Of a stretch of 64,000 bases of DNA, positions 37,832 to 47,456 are shown in pieces. The notes under the pieces are model-generated. The model saw only the letters and a list, made by a program, of their open reading frames with translations. It was not told the origin of the DNA and did no database searches. The translations under genes were made by a program, and so were the position numbers. Source of the stretch: Streptomyces sp. NBC_00433 (lineage in GTDB: Bacteria > Actinomycetota > Actinomycetes > Streptomycetales > Streptomycetaceae). The first letter of the stretch is position 1. The number at the start of each line of letters is the position of its first letter. The DNA is taken from positions 4,184,001 through 4,248,000 of the forward strand of contig CP107926.1 in the NCBI GenBank assembly GCA_036015235.1. The letters run 5' to 3'.

Positions 37832-38206
37832 GTCCCGGCCCGCTTCCGGATCGCGCGGGCGACGGCTCCTGCCGGCTTGATCGGACGCCGGCTCCCGGCC
37901 CGCTTTCGGCTCGCCCGGACGCCGGCTCCCGGCTCGTCCGGACGCCGGCTCCGACCCCGCGCCCGGTTCCGCAAAAGGGTAGGAAACCCCGCACGGTTGC
38001 AGTGCGGGAGCGTGATGTGCGTCATGTGCGGATCACCACATCGAGGGCGAAATCCCGCCCTGGCCACCGCATATGACTCTGACGGTTTCAATGCGGCCCT
38101 CCCGTCACATCGGGTCCAGCCACTAGGGTCTGCTCAGACCAGGGGTGGCACAGCAAGGCAAAGGAACGACCTCGAAACGTTCAGGGGACCGGAAAGGAGT
38201 CGCTTG
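37832..38206. other. Intergenic with short GC-rich repeats
   Basis: 375 bases without a gene. CGGACGCCGGCTCC occurs three times (37,882-37,895, 37,916-37,929 and 37,939-37,952) with degenerate neighbours. The less GC-rich 37,995-38,200 probably holds the promoter of the phosphatase gene, whose GGAAAGGAG site is at 38,191. Confidence 0.6.
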
Positions 38207-39505
38207 ATGTCCGCTGCCAAGCGCGGCACCGAACGGCCCTCGGCCACCGATCCCGGTGCGGAGGGTTCCGCTGCCCCCGCAGCGCCCGAGACCGCGGGCG
38301 CCCCGGCGCTGAGCCTCCCGCGCCAGCGCCAGGACACCGCCGACGGACCGCCCGCCCTCACCCTGCTGGTCGTCGGCGACGACCCGACGGGCGCCTTCAC
38401 CGCCCCCTGGTTCCAGGACGGCGGCGGCCCCCGTATCCGCATCCTGCGGGCCGGCAATCTCACCGCCGCCGGGCGGCTGCTCACCGACGACGTGCACTGC
38501 ATCCTGTTGGACCTGCCCGACGTCCTCGAAGGCGTACGGCATGTGCTGCGGGTCGCCCCCTACACCGCGGTGCTGGTGCTGACCGACGGCGCCGACGACG
38601 GCAGCGCGGCCGAGGCCGTACGCGTCGGCGCCCAGGACCACCTGGCCCGCGGCGAGGTCGACGCCGCCGCCGTCACCCGGGCGGTGCGCTACGCCGTCGA
38701 GCGCAAGCGCGCCGACCTCGCGCTGCGCAAACTCACCGAGACCCGCCTGCTCGCCCAGGAGAACCGCCGGCTCGAACGCGGCCTGCTCCCCACCCCGCTG
38801 CTGGAAGGCGCGGGCCTGCGGTTCGCCGCCCACTACCGCCCCGGCCGCAGCCGCGCCCTGCTCGGCGGCGACTTCTACGACACCGTCCGCACCTCCGACG
38901 GCGTCGTGCACGCCATGATCGGCGACGTCTGCGGCCACGGCCCGGACGCGGCCGCCCTCGGCGTGGAGCTGCGGATCGCCTGGCGGGCGCTGACCTTCGC
39001 CGGGCTCGGCGGCGACGCGCTGCTGCGTACGCTCCAGCAGGTGCTGGTGAACGAGCGGGCCGACGACGAGATCTTCGCGACGCTCTGCGCGCTGGACATC
39101 GCGCCCGACGGCCACAGCGCCGCCCTCTACCTGGCCGGCCACCCCGCACCCCTGCTGGCGCGGCCCGGCCGGGTGCCGCAGCTGCTGCCGCACGAGGACG
39201 GCGGCCCGGCGCTCGGCCTGCTGCCCGACACGCTCGCCGAATGGCAGCGGGTGCCGGTCGCGCTCGACGGCGAGTGGCGGCTGATGCTCTACACGGACGG
39301 CCTGATCGAGGGCCGGATCGGCGTGGGCACGCGGCGCCTCGAACAGGACGGCATGGTCCGGCTGGTCTCCCGGCTGCTGGCCGCGGGCCTGCACGGCGAC
39401 GCGCTGCTGGACGCCGCCGTCACCGAGGTGCGCGAGCTGAACGGCGGCGAGCTGACCGACGACGTGGCCGTCGTGCTGCTGGAGCGGACCGACCTCCAGC
39501 CGTAG
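38207..39505 (+). CDS. SpoIIE/RsbU-type PP2C phosphatase with receiver-like domain
   Basis: 432 residues from ATG 38,207. After a 45-residue Pro/Ala-rich lead comes a receiver-like domain (TLLVVGDD, CILLDLPDV with the candidate Asp, then VGAQDHL, about 50-160) and a linker helix. The PP2C/SpoIIE phosphatase follows with metal ligands in LLGGDFYDTV, MIGDVCGHGPDAAAL, LYTDGLIEGRIG and ELTDDVAVVLLE. It probably dephosphorylates an anti-anti-sigma factor in a partner-switching path. Confidence 0.88.
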   Translation: MSAAKRGTERPSATDPGAEGSAAPAAPETAGAPALSLPRQRQDTADGPPALTLLVVGDDPTGAFTAPWFQDGGGPRIRILRAGNLTAAGRLLTDDVHCILLDLPDVLEGVRHVLRVAPYTAVLVLTDGADDGSAAEAVRVGAQDHLARGEVDAAAVTRAVRYAVERKRADLALRKLTETRLLAQENRRLERGLLPTPLLEGAGLRFAAHYRPGRSRALLGGDFYDTVRTSDGVVHAMIGDVCGHGPDAAALGVELRIAWRALTFAGLGGDALLRTLQQVLVNERADDEIFATLCALDIAPDGHSAALYLAGHPAPLLARPGRVPQLLPHEDGGPALGLLPDTLAEWQRVPVALDGEWRLMLYTDGLIEGRIGVGTRRLEQDGMVRLVSRLLAAGLHGDALLDAAVTEVRELNGGELTDDVAVVLLERTDLQP

Positions 39506-39531
39506 CCCTCAGGCCCTGCCCGACACCCGTC

Positions 39532-39900
39532 TTACCGGCGGCCGTTGTACGGGCCGTAGGGCCCGTCGCTGCTGCTGCCGCTGCGGCCGCGCCCGCGCAG
39601 CCTGCGCGCCGCGCCGCCGCCGCGGCCGCCGCTGACCTCGCGGACCGCGGGCCGTACGTCCACCATGTAGACGATCACGGCGACCAGGCCGATCAGCGGC
39701 AGGAACGACAGGATCGGGAACAGCTTCATGATCACGGCGGAGATGCCGAGGATGATCAGCCAGAAGCTCTTCTTGTTCTTGCTCGCCGCGCGATACGCGT
39801 CCTCGCGGTGCACCGCCGCGTCGACGAACGCGAAGACCGCGAAGAGGAAGAGCGCCCAGGAGATCAGGGCGACCACTCCGAAGAACTGTGTGACCAGCAC
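39532..39900 (-). CDS. DUF2516-family membrane protein
   Basis: 122 residues from GTG 39,900. A start further upstream would add an unlikely Arg-rich tail. Hydrophobic helices lie at about 3-27 (FFGVVALISWALFLFAVFAF) and 50-90 (SFWLIILGISAVI, FLPLIGLVAVIVYMV). The C-terminus is basic and Gly-rich. Function unknown. Conserved in actinomycetes beside an HbhA-like gene and an XRE regulator, as here. Confidence 0.75.
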   Translation of the reverse strand: MLVTQFFGVVALISWALFLFAVFAFVDAAVHREDAYRAASKNKKSFWLIILGISAVIMKLFPILSFLPLIGLVAVIVYMVDVRPAVREVSGGRGGGAARRLRGRGRSGSSSDGPYGPYNGRR

Positions 39901-40032
39901 GCCGTCCACCCGCCTTTGTCGTCCGCTTTGCCGTCCGCCGGATGTCCGCTGACGTCCGCTGCCACCGTACCGGTCGTACGCGTACAACGGGCCGGGCGCG
40001 CGATGCGTGCCCGGCCCCGATGTGTCGTACGA

Positions 40033-40572
40033 CTACTCGGCCGGCTTGTCGGCCTTCTTCGCGGCGGGCTTGCGGGCCGGCGCCTTGCGGGCGGCGGCGG
40101 ACTTGTCCCCACCCGCGCCGATCTCGCCGGGCTTGGCGCCGCTCTGCGCGCCGTCCTCGCCGCGCCAGCTCGCGAAGGCGCCCTTGCCCCGCACGGCCAG
40201 CTCGTCGTAGGTCTCGCGGGCCTTCACCGCGTAGCCGGTGGCCCGGCCGACGCTCTGCAGAGCCAGGTCCTGCACGGACTCGCCCAGCTTCTTGAGGTCG
40301 GGCATCTCCTTGAAGGCCTTCAGGTCGATGTCGCGGTAGGTCTCGGTCAGCTTCGCCTGCGCGTCCTTGGCGCCCGCGGTGACCCTGCCCTGCACGACCT
40401 TGGGGTCGGTCGTCCTGATCCGCTCGAAGTGCTCGGGCGCCTGCTCCCTGAGCTTCCCGAACAGCGCCGGGACCTCGCGCAGCTTCTCGGCGGCCAGGTC
40501 CGCGGTCCCGGCGACCGCGTACAGCGGGGTCGGGTTGCGCAGGCTCTTCACGATGTCGTCGGTGATCGTCAT
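40033..40572 (-). CDS. HbhA-like heparin-binding protein
   Basis: 179 residues. The N-terminal helical part begins TPLYAVAGTADLAAEKLREV and contains heptad-like charge patterns. The C-terminus is a Lys/Ala/Pro-rich tail (KAPARKPAAKKADKPAE) as in mycobacterial HbhA. In Streptomyces such proteins may act at the surface or on lipids or DNA. It overlaps the upstream regulator's stop by 4 bases, so the two are coupled. Confidence 0.8.
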   Translation of the reverse strand: MTITDDIVKSLRNPTPLYAVAGTADLAAEKLREVPALFGKLREQAPEHFERIRTTDPKVVQGRVTAGAKDAQAKLTETYRDIDLKAFKEMPDLKKLGESVQDLALQSVGRATGYAVKARETYDELAVRGKGAFASWRGEDGAQSGAKPGEIGAGGDKSAAARKAPARKPAAKKADKPAE

Positions 40573-41015
40573 TTTCCGGTTTCCTCCCGTAGGGCGGCGG
40601 ACGCCTCCGGGACGCCCGCCTCCGTTGCTTCTTCCTCTGCCACGTCCTCAGCCGCCCGCGACTCCCCCGCGGCGGCGTTCTCCTTGCGGAACGACTCGTA
40701 GATCTGGATCAGCACCTGCTTCTGCCGCTCGTTGATCGACGGGTCCGTCAAAATCGCCGCCGGCACCTCCAGCTCGTCCCGCTCGCGCGCGTCGAGCATC
40801 CCCGCCTGCACGTACAACGTCTCCGCGGAGATCCGCAGCGCCTTCGCGAGCTGCTGCAGAATCTCGGCACTAGGCTTCCGCAGCCCGCGCTCGATCTGGC
40901 TCAGATACGGATTCGACACACCGGCCGCCTCCGCCAGTTGCCGCAGACTCAGCTGCGCGCTCCGCCGCTGCTCGCGCAGATATTCGCCGACGTTGCCGAC
41001 TTTCAGTGACGCCAT
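40569..41015 (-). CDS. XRE-family transcriptional regulator
   Basis: 148 residues from ATG 41,015. Near the N-terminus is a helix-turn-helix: LSLRQLAEAAGVSNPYLSQI, then ERGLRKPSAEILQQLAKAL. A helical region NERQKQVLIQIYESFRKE and an acidic tail follow. It is the ClgR/PopR-like XRE type that precedes HbhA-like genes in actinomycetes. It probably regulates its own small operon. Confidence 0.82.
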   Translation of the reverse strand: MASLKVGNVGEYLREQRRSAQLSLRQLAEAAGVSNPYLSQIERGLRKPSAEILQQLAKALRISAETLYVQAGMLDARERDELEVPAAILTDPSINERQKQVLIQIYESFRKENAAAGESRAAEDVAEEEATEAGVPEASAALREETGK

Positions 41016-41394
41016 AGGTACGAGCGTGCACCACCGCGCTAACTTTTGCAAGCACCGCGCTTGCTCGTGGCAAACTCCGGCGAGTCCGCGGCGGGAGTGG
41101 GGATGGTGCGGGCGGCGCGGCGGTGGGCGCTGGTGGTCCCGGTCCCGGACGAGGACGGCCAGGGCGAGGCAGGAGGAGGCGAGGAACCACTCGCCCCGGG
41201 GTCCTCGGGACCCCGGGGCACGGCGCGCTCCCGCTGTCCTGCACCGCGGCCGCCGGGCACGCCGCGGGCCTGAGCCCAGGCCTCGCGGGCCCGATCGCCG
41301 CCTGGTCGCTCACCGGCACGCTCCTCACCGCCGGGGGCCGGGTCTCCGGCGGGCGACGAGCCCTCGACGCCGGCCGTGGTGCTTACGGCGACGG
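41016..41394. other. Gene-free GC-rich stretch
   Basis: 379 bases. Open frames exist on both strands but have no plausible start, no family resemblance and a composition dictated by GC bias. A few hydrophobic words on the plus strand (PGLAGPIAAWSLTGTLL) might be remnants of a membrane protein. I do not call a gene. Confidence 0.4.
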
Positions 41395-41922
41395 CTACGG
41401 CTTCCGGTCCGACTCGCCGATCAGGCGGGCGTAGTTGGCCATCGACCGCTGGTAGCGCGGCAGATGCGGGGCCAGCGCCCCCACCGCGAGCGACACGGCC
41501 TCCCGGGCGCGGCCGAGGTCGGTGAGGGCGAGGGCCAGCACGGCGACCACGGCGTCGTCCAAGTGGTCGTGGCCCCGGTCCCGTTCGGCGGTCAGCAGGG
41601 CCACGCTCTCCTCGGGTCGGCCGAGGTTGCGCAGCGAACTGGCCATCTGGACGACCGCGCGGCGCCGGCGCTCGCCGGGCAGGCCCGCGTCGAGAGCCGC
41701 GCGGTAGAGCGGGACCGCGCGGTCGGAATGGCCGGTGGAGTCCCAGGCGGCGGCCCGCTCGAAAAGGGCGGTGCCGTCGCCCTCCGGCAACTCGTCCGCC
41801 TGGGCGTCGATCGCCGCGCGGAAATCCTCCTCGGTGAAGTCGTCGACGGCCGCCCACAGAGCGACGTTGCGGCGCTCCCAGTCCGCCCCGGGGGCGGCCT
41901 CGGTCCTCGGTGCTGCGGTCAT
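41395..41922 (-). CDS. TPR-like protein
   Basis: 175 residues from ATG 41,922. Helical repeats: ALFERAAAWDSTGHSDRAVP, LYRAALDAGLPGERRRRAVV, ASSLRNLGRPEESVALL and ALALTDLGRAREAVSL, roughly TPR-spaced. This small tetratricopeptide protein family is widespread in Streptomyces as a stand-alone gene. Presumably a protein-protein adaptor. Partner unknown. Confidence 0.75.
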   Translation of the reverse strand: MTAAPRTEAAPGADWERRNVALWAAVDDFTEEDFRAAIDAQADELPEGDGTALFERAAAWDSTGHSDRAVPLYRAALDAGLPGERRRRAVVQMASSLRNLGRPEESVALLTAERDRGHDHLDDAVVAVLALALTDLGRAREAVSLAVGALAPHLPRYQRSMANYARLIGESDRKP

Positions 41923-42152
41923 GGCGTCCACACTCCTGGCTGTGCTCGTCCGATGCCCGCCGGTCCTCCGGCGGCGCCCGCCATCCTGCGAGGGCGCCCG
42001 CGGACCGCACCACTGATTCGCTCCTCGCCGAATCAGTACGTTGTACGGTGAAGCCGCCGCGCCCGTCCGCGCCACCGCCCCTGCCGCCCGCCGCCACGCC
42101 AGAACCGCCACCCCGCCCGACCCGGCCGCCCCCTCCCAGGAGGCCCCCCGCT

Positions 42153-43142
42153 GTGACCACCCTCCGCTTCGGGCCCGCCGACCTGCTGCGATGCCGCTTC
42201 GCCTACTCCCCGGCCTTCGAGACGCTCGCCGCCGTACGCGTCGCGACCGGCCCGCAGCCGCCCGGCCACCACCGGCGCTGGCTCGCCGACGTGGGCGAGG
42301 CCCTACGCGGGCTCGACCTGCGGCCGCTCACCCTGCTCCAGCCCCGCCGCGGCTACACCCCCGACTTCCTGTCACCACCGCCCGACCGGCCGGTCGACGC
42401 CTTCCCCGACGACCTCGCACGCATCGCCGCGACCCCGCCCGCGCAGGCGCGCACCGAGATCGCCCGCGCCCTCGCGGAGACCCCGGGCGCCGCCCGCACC
42501 GCCACCGGCAGGATGCTGCTCGACGGCGATCCCGCGGACGCCGTACGGCTGCTCGCCGACCTGGTCGCCGCCGCGTGGGAAGCGCTGGTCGAGCCGTACT
42601 GGGCGCGGACCAGGGCGCTGCTCGAAGCGGACATCGCCTTCCAGGCGCGGCGGTCGGCCGACGGCGGCCTCGACCGGCTCTTCGCCGAACTGCACCCGTC
42701 GGTGCGCTGGCACGACGGGGTCCTCACCCGGGAGCACGGAGGCGCGGACCACCGCGACCTGTCCGGGGAGGGGCTGGTGCTCATGCCGAGCGCCTTCAAG
42801 TGGGACCAGGTGGTGATCGTGCTCGACCCGCCCTGGCAGCCGACGCTGATCTATCCCGCGCGGGGCATCGGCAATCTGTGGCAGGCGGGCGCGGGCGGTG
42901 ACGCCGGGACGCCGGCGCTGGCCCGGCTCATCGGGCGCACCCGGGCCCGGCTGCTGACCGGGCTCACCGAACCCGCTGCCACCGGGTGGCTCGCCCACCG
43001 GTACGGGCTCGCGCCGGCGACGGTGTCGCAGCATCTGGGGGTGCTGCGGGACACGGGGCTCGTCGCGGCGAGCCGGCACGGCTACGAAGTGCGCTACCGG
43101 CGCACGGAGTTGGGGGATGTTCTGGCCCTCACCGGGGGGTGA
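42153..43142 (+). CDS. ArsR-type regulator with DUF5937-like domain
   Basis: 329 residues from GTG 42,153 with AGGAGG upstream. The N-terminal two thirds are the helical domain found in DUF5937 proteins (LRFGPADLLRCRFAYSPAFE). The C-terminal winged helix is ArsR-like: ATGWLAHRYGLAPATVSQHL, GVLRDTGLVAASRHGYEV. It probably senses an unknown ligand with the large domain and represses nearby genes. Confidence 0.82.
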   Translation: MTTLRFGPADLLRCRFAYSPAFETLAAVRVATGPQPPGHHRRWLADVGEALRGLDLRPLTLLQPRRGYTPDFLSPPPDRPVDAFPDDLARIAATPPAQARTEIARALAETPGAARTATGRMLLDGDPADAVRLLADLVAAAWEALVEPYWARTRALLEADIAFQARRSADGGLDRLFAELHPSVRWHDGVLTREHGGADHRDLSGEGLVLMPSAFKWDQVVIVLDPPWQPTLIYPARGIGNLWQAGAGGDAGTPALARLIGRTRARLLTGLTEPAATGWLAHRYGLAPATVSQHLGVLRDTGLVAASRHGYEVRYRRTELGDVLALTGG

Positions 43143-43295
43143 CGCCCGGGGGTGCCGCTTGCTGTGGCGGTGCGTCCTTCGCGGCGTCGTGGCTTGGCGC
43201 TCCGTTCTCCCCCAGAGCTTCGCCTGGGGGTACCCCCACGCGCCCCTGGGGGGTCGCCGCTTGGCGTGCGGTGCTCGGCTGCGGGCGCTGGGGCC

Positions 43296-44210
43296 CTAGG
43301 AGTACGCGTCTGTCAGGACTTCGGTGATCACATGGGCATGCTGGGCTGCCAACCGTGGCTTCACGGTGCGGAATTGGGCGAGGCTGATCAAGGCCTTCCA
43401 GAGGGCCCAGCCGCGGGCTCTCGTCCATGTGGACGGGGGCTGGGCGACCGTGTCGCGGAAAGCGGTGCGGCTGTCGGCGGAGAAGAGGGTCCAGGCGATG
43501 ACGAGGTCGCAGGCGGGGTCGCCGGTGCCGGAGGTGCCGAAGTCGAGGACCGCGGACAGGCGGCCGTCGACGACCAGGAGGTTGCCGCCGGCCAGGTCGC
43601 CGTGGAACCAGACCGGGGGGCCGGGGAAGTCGGCGGCGAGGGCCGCCTCCCAGACCGCCGCGGCGCGACCCGTGTCGACCACGTCGCCGAGTGCGGCCAG
43701 GGCGGCGCGGGTCTCGGCGTCGTAGTAGCCGGGGGGCGTGCCGCGGTGGAAGCTGTGGGCGCCGGCTCCGGGGCCGCCCGTGGGGTCGACGGCCTGGAGG
43801 GCCAGGACGAAGCGGCCGACGTCGACCGCGAAAGCGCTGAGGTCGGCGATGCGGTCGGGCGTCAGCGCGGTCTGCCCGTCGAGCCAGCCGCGTATCGACC
43901 AGGGGTGGGGGTAGCCCTCGCCCGGCCTGCCCAGGCCCAGCACCGGCGGCACGGGGACCGGGAGGTGCGGGGCGAGCCGCGGCAGCCAGGTGTTCTCCTT
44001 CTCGACCGCGGGCACGTAGCCGGCCGCGGTGGGCAGCCGTACGGTCATGTCGTCGCCCAGCCGGTACGTGCGGTTGTCCCACCCGTCGACCGGGACCGGC
44101 CTCACCGGCAGGTCGCGCCACTGCGGGAACTGCGCCGCGATCAGCCGCCGTACCAGCCCCGCGTCGATGCCCGCACGGCCGTCCTCGCCTTCCGAACCGT
44201 CCATGGTCAT
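43296..44210 (-). CDS. Aminoglycoside phosphotransferase-like kinase
   Basis: 304 residues from ATG 44,210. APH/ChoK fold. N-lobe: GWDNRTYRLGDDMTVRLP, with Glu in AVEKENTWLPRL. Catalytic loop: VWFHGDLAGGNLLV (HGD-x4-N). DFG-like metal site: SAVLDFGTSGTGDPACDL. Such kinases phosphorylate diverse small molecules. Antibiotic resistance is possible but not shown. Confidence 0.87.
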   Translation of the reverse strand: MTMDGSEGEDGRAGIDAGLVRRLIAAQFPQWRDLPVRPVPVDGWDNRTYRLGDDMTVRLPTAAGYVPAVEKENTWLPRLAPHLPVPVPPVLGLGRPGEGYPHPWSIRGWLDGQTALTPDRIADLSAFAVDVGRFVLALQAVDPTGGPGAGAHSFHRGTPPGYYDAETRAALAALGDVVDTGRAAAVWEAALAADFPGPPVWFHGDLAGGNLLVVDGRLSAVLDFGTSGTGDPACDLVIAWTLFSADSRTAFRDTVAQPPSTWTRARGWALWKALISLAQFRTVKPRLAAQHAHVITEVLTDAYS

Positions 44211-44265
44211 CCGGGCATGATCGCCACGGCTCCCCGGCGTCCGCAACCGGTTTCCGCGCCCGCGC

Positions 44266-45141
44266 CTACAGCACCTCGATCCGTACGCCGCGCAGCCGCT
44301 CGGGGTCGGCGACGACGTCGATGCCGCTGATCACACCGCCGGAGAAGCTGAACACCAGCACCAGGCGGAGCCGCCCTGCCGGTGCCATGACCAGGCCCAC
44401 CGAACCGTTGACCAGGGCGGGTTCCGTGAAGGCGACGCGGGCCGCGGCGGCCGACGAGCCGTGGGCCACCCGCAGGCGGCCGCGGACGTCGACGGGTCGC
44501 GGGGTGGGGCCGGCGGCGCGGTCGGCGTGCAGGACGACGTCCGGGTCGAGGACCGCGACCAGCGCGTCGATGTCACCGCGGCGGGAGGCGGCGAGGAAGG
44601 CCTCGACCAGGCCGCGCTGCCTGTCGCGCTCGTCGTCGTCCGGGACCGGGGCCGCGCCCCTGACCCGGCGCCGGGCGCGGCTGGCGAGCTGGCGGGCCGC
44701 CGCCGGGGTGCGCTCGGTCATCCGGCCGATCTCGTCGAAGGGCACCGCGAACATGTCGTGCAGCACGAAGGCGACCCGCTCGGCGGGAGCGAGGGTGTCG
44801 AGCACCACCAGCATCGCCAGGCCCACCGACTCGGTGAGCACCGCCTCCTGTTCGGGGTCGGCGCCGGCCTCCTCGACGGGCTCGGGCAGCGCGCTGTCGA
44901 GCGGGTACTCGCGGCGGGTGCCGCGGGTCCTGAGCATGTTCAGGCACAGCCGGGCCACCACGGTCGTCAGCCACGCGGGCAGGCTGTCGATCTCGTCGGC
45001 GCCGGTGCGGCTCAGCCGCAGCCAGGCCTCCTGCACCGCGTCGTCGGCCTCCGCGGCCGAGCCGAGCATCCGGTACGCCACCGACCGCAGACGGGGCCGC
45101 TGCTCCTCGAAACGCCCGGCCAGCGCCGCTTCGTCGTCCAT
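44266..45141 (-). CDS. sigJ: SigJ-type ECF sigma factor
   Basis: 291 residues. Region 2: RSVAYRMLGSAAEADDAVQE, AWLRLSR. Region 4: LDTLAPAERVAFVLHDMFAV, PFDEIGRMTERTPAAARQLA. The C-terminus is an NTF2/SnoaL-like domain (VEAFLAASRRGDIDALVAVL) that marks the ECF41 (SigJ) group, in which it regulates the sigma factor without an anti-sigma. Divergent from an NmrA-like oxidoreductase gene, the usual ECF41 partner type. Confidence 0.88.
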   Translation of the reverse strand: MDDEAALAGRFEEQRPRLRSVAYRMLGSAAEADDAVQEAWLRLSRTGADEIDSLPAWLTTVVARLCLNMLRTRGTRREYPLDSALPEPVEEAGADPEQEAVLTESVGLAMLVVLDTLAPAERVAFVLHDMFAVPFDEIGRMTERTPAAARQLASRARRRVRGAAPVPDDDERDRQRGLVEAFLAASRRGDIDALVAVLDPDVVLHADRAAGPTPRPVDVRGRLRVAHGSSAAAARVAFTEPALVNGSVGLVMAPAGRLRLVLVFSFSGGVISGIDVVADPERLRGVRIEVL

Positions 45142-45215
45142 CGGTCACGTTCCTCTTCCGCCGCGGGTCACCAAAATAACCCGCCCTCCACGAGCGAACG
45201 CACAGGAGAAACCAC

Positions 45216-45983
45216 ATGATCACCTCGACCGTCCTGGTCACCGGCGGCACCGGCACCCTGGGCCGCCACGTCGTACCGATGCTGCGCGACGCCGGCCGTA
45301 CCGTACGGGTGCTCAGCAGGCACAGCCGCCCGCCGGCGGACGACGGCGTCGAACACGCCACCGGCGACCTGCTCGCGGACACCGGCGTCGAGCCCGCGGT
45401 CGCCGGAGTGCGCACGGTCCTGCACCTGGCGGGCAGCAACAAGGGCGACGACATCGCGACCCGCCACCTGGTGCGGGCCGCCGCCGGCGCCGGGGTGCGG
45501 CACCTGGTCCTCATATCGGTCATCGGCGCCGACACCGTGCCGCTCGGCTTCCTGCGCACCAAGCTCGCCGCCGAGCGGATCGTCGCCGACTCGGGAATAC
45601 CGTGGACGGTGCTGCGGGCCGCCCAATTCCACGACCTCACCCTCACGATGGCCAAGGGCATGGCGAGACTCCCGGTCGTGCCCGTCCCCTCGGGCATGCG
45701 CCTCCAGCCGGTCGACGCCCGCGACGTCGCCGCCCGGCTCACCGAACTGGCCCTCGGCGAACCCGCCGGCCGCGTCCCCGACCTGGCGGGCCCCGCCGTC
45801 TACCCGATGGGCGACCTGGTGCGCGGCTACCTCGCCGCCCGGGCCAAGCGCCGCCCGCTGCTCCCCGTCCCCCTCCCCGGCAAGGCCGGCCGCGCCTACC
45901 GCGCCGGCGCCAACCTCACCCTGGAGGGCGCCGACACCGGCGCCAGGACCTGGGAGGACTTCCTGGCGGAACGCGTGGCCTGA
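45216..45983 (+). CDS. NAD(P)-binding NmrA/SDR-type protein
   Basis: 255 residues with AGGAGA before the ATG. It has an N-terminal Rossmann loop VLVTGGTGTLGRHVV and then VRVLSRHSRPP. It lacks the SDR catalytic Tyr-Lys pair in the usual place, which fits the atypical (NmrA-like) subgroup. It is 75 bases from the divergent SigJ-type gene and is probably its target, as in other ECF41 loci. Confidence 0.87.
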   Translation: MITSTVLVTGGTGTLGRHVVPMLRDAGRTVRVLSRHSRPPADDGVEHATGDLLADTGVEPAVAGVRTVLHLAGSNKGDDIATRHLVRAAAGAGVRHLVLISVIGADTVPLGFLRTKLAAERIVADSGIPWTVLRAAQFHDLTLTMAKGMARLPVVPVPSGMRLQPVDARDVAARLTELALGEPAGRVPDLAGPAVYPMGDLVRGYLAARAKRRPLLPVPLPGKAGRAYRAGANLTLEGADTGARTWEDFLAERVA

Positions 45984-46075
45984 GCAGGGCGCCCACCTGG
46001 GTGTCGAGCGCCTCGACGTCCACCGGCGCAGTCCCCACCGGGTCGCAGGCAAGCGCGCCGCAAGGTGCAGGCCGG

Positions 46076-47332
46076 TTACACGCCGCCCGGGGCGGGGACT
46101 CGGGGGCTCGCGCCCTCGGGGCGGGTGGGGGCGGCAGGGCGTGGGAGGAGGAGGGGGGTCGCCAGGAGGAGGGCGCCGGCCAGGGCGATGGCGACGCGCG
46201 GGGTCGTCACCGCCCCGAGCACCCCCCACAGAGCCGTCGCGCCGGCGATCCCCGCACTGGTGCTGACCGACCACGCGGAAAGCGTGCGAGCCACCCGCGA
46301 GGGCTCCGTTTGGGTGAGCCGGTACGTCGCGAGGACCGGGTTGAAGACGCCGATGCAGGTCACGAGGCCGAACTGGAGGGTGACGATCAGCAGGATGCCG
46401 GGCACGCCCGGCATGGCGAAGGCGAGGCCGAGGGGCCAGACGGCGCGGAGGATCCCGGAGGTGCGCAGGACCGCGGCGGGGCCGTGGCGGGCGACGAGGC
46501 GGCGGGCGAGGCGGGAGCCGAGGAGGCCGCCGACGCAGGGGGCCGCGAAGGCGAGGCCGTACTGCCAGGGGGCGAAGCCGAGGTGGCCGAGGAGGAGGAC
46601 GGCGAGCAGCGGCTCGGCGGCCATGATCAGGCCGTTGACGGCGACGACGTTGAAGAAGAGGGGCCGCAGCACGGGGTGGGCGAGGATGTAGCGCCATCCG
46701 TCGAGGAGGTCGGCTGCCCGCAGCCGGGTGGCCGCGGGCTTGGCGGGGCGCGGCTCGGTGCCGCCGATGGCGCGGATGCCCAGCGCGGAGAGCAGGTAGC
46801 TGACGGCGTCGGCGGCGATCGTGGTGACGGGGCCGAGCAGGCCGATCGCGGCGCCGCCCAGCGGTGGGCCGACGACGGTCGCGGTCCAGGTCGTGGATTC
46901 GAACCTGCCGTTCGCGACGAGCAGGTCCGCCGGCGGCACGAGCGCCTTGAGGTGGGCGCCGCTGGCCGCTTTGAAGGCGATGTCGCAGGCGGCGACGACG
47001 ATGGAGACGGCGAGGAGTTGGGCGAAGGTGAGGAGCCCGAGGGCGAAGGCGGCGGGGACGGTGGCCAGTGCGGCGCAGCGGGTGAGGTCCGTCGCCACCA
47101 TGACCGGGCGTTTGCGGCGGAATTCCACCCAGGGGCCGAGCGGTACGGCGACGAGCGCCCCCACCGCCCGTCCCGCCGCGGCCAGTGCCGCGACCTGGGC
47201 GGGCCCGGAGTGCAGCACCAGGACCGCGATGATCGGGAAGGCGCCGAAGCCGAAGCCCGTGCCGTACGCGCTGACCGCGTAGGCCGCCCACAGCCATCCG
47301 AACGGCCGCCCCAGTGCCCGCCTGCCCGCCAT
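46076..47332 (-). CDS. MFS transporter
   Basis: 418 residues from ATG 47,332. About eleven to twelve hydrophobic helices, starting FGWLWAAYAVSAYGTGFGFG. EFRRKRPVMVATDLTRCAAL matches the enterobactin exporter/MFS_3 group. Helix-rich C-half with LRTSGILRAVWPLGLAFAM. Probably a drug or metabolite exporter. Divergent from a LysR regulator 124 bases away that may control it. Confidence 0.87.
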   Translation of the reverse strand: MAGRRALGRPFGWLWAAYAVSAYGTGFGFGAFPIIAVLVLHSGPAQVAALAAAGRAVGALVAVPLGPWVEFRRKRPVMVATDLTRCAALATVPAAFALGLLTFAQLLAVSIVVAACDIAFKAASGAHLKALVPPADLLVANGRFESTTWTATVVGPPLGGAAIGLLGPVTTIAADAVSYLLSALGIRAIGGTEPRPAKPAATRLRAADLLDGWRYILAHPVLRPLFFNVVAVNGLIMAAEPLLAVLLLGHLGFAPWQYGLAFAAPCVGGLLGSRLARRLVARHGPAAVLRTSGILRAVWPLGLAFAMPGVPGILLIVTLQFGLVTCIGVFNPVLATYRLTQTEPSRVARTLSAWSVSTSAGIAGATALWGVLGAVTTPRVAIALAGALLLATPLLLPRPAAPTRPEGASPRVPAPGGV

Positions 47333-47456
47333 ACCCACCGCTTTTCTCGTCGACCGACCCCGGCATCCAACCGACTGGGACACGCGGGGAGCAAGCAACC
47401 GGCGGGCCGCCCGGCCACAACCGGCGGTTGTCCGCGGGCGCGGATACGCTGCCGGC

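Noticed and set aside
41046..41273. A 75-codon plus-strand frame next to the XRE gene
   Set aside because: No ribosome site, no conserved features, and Pro/Arg/Gly-rich composition typical of spurious frames.
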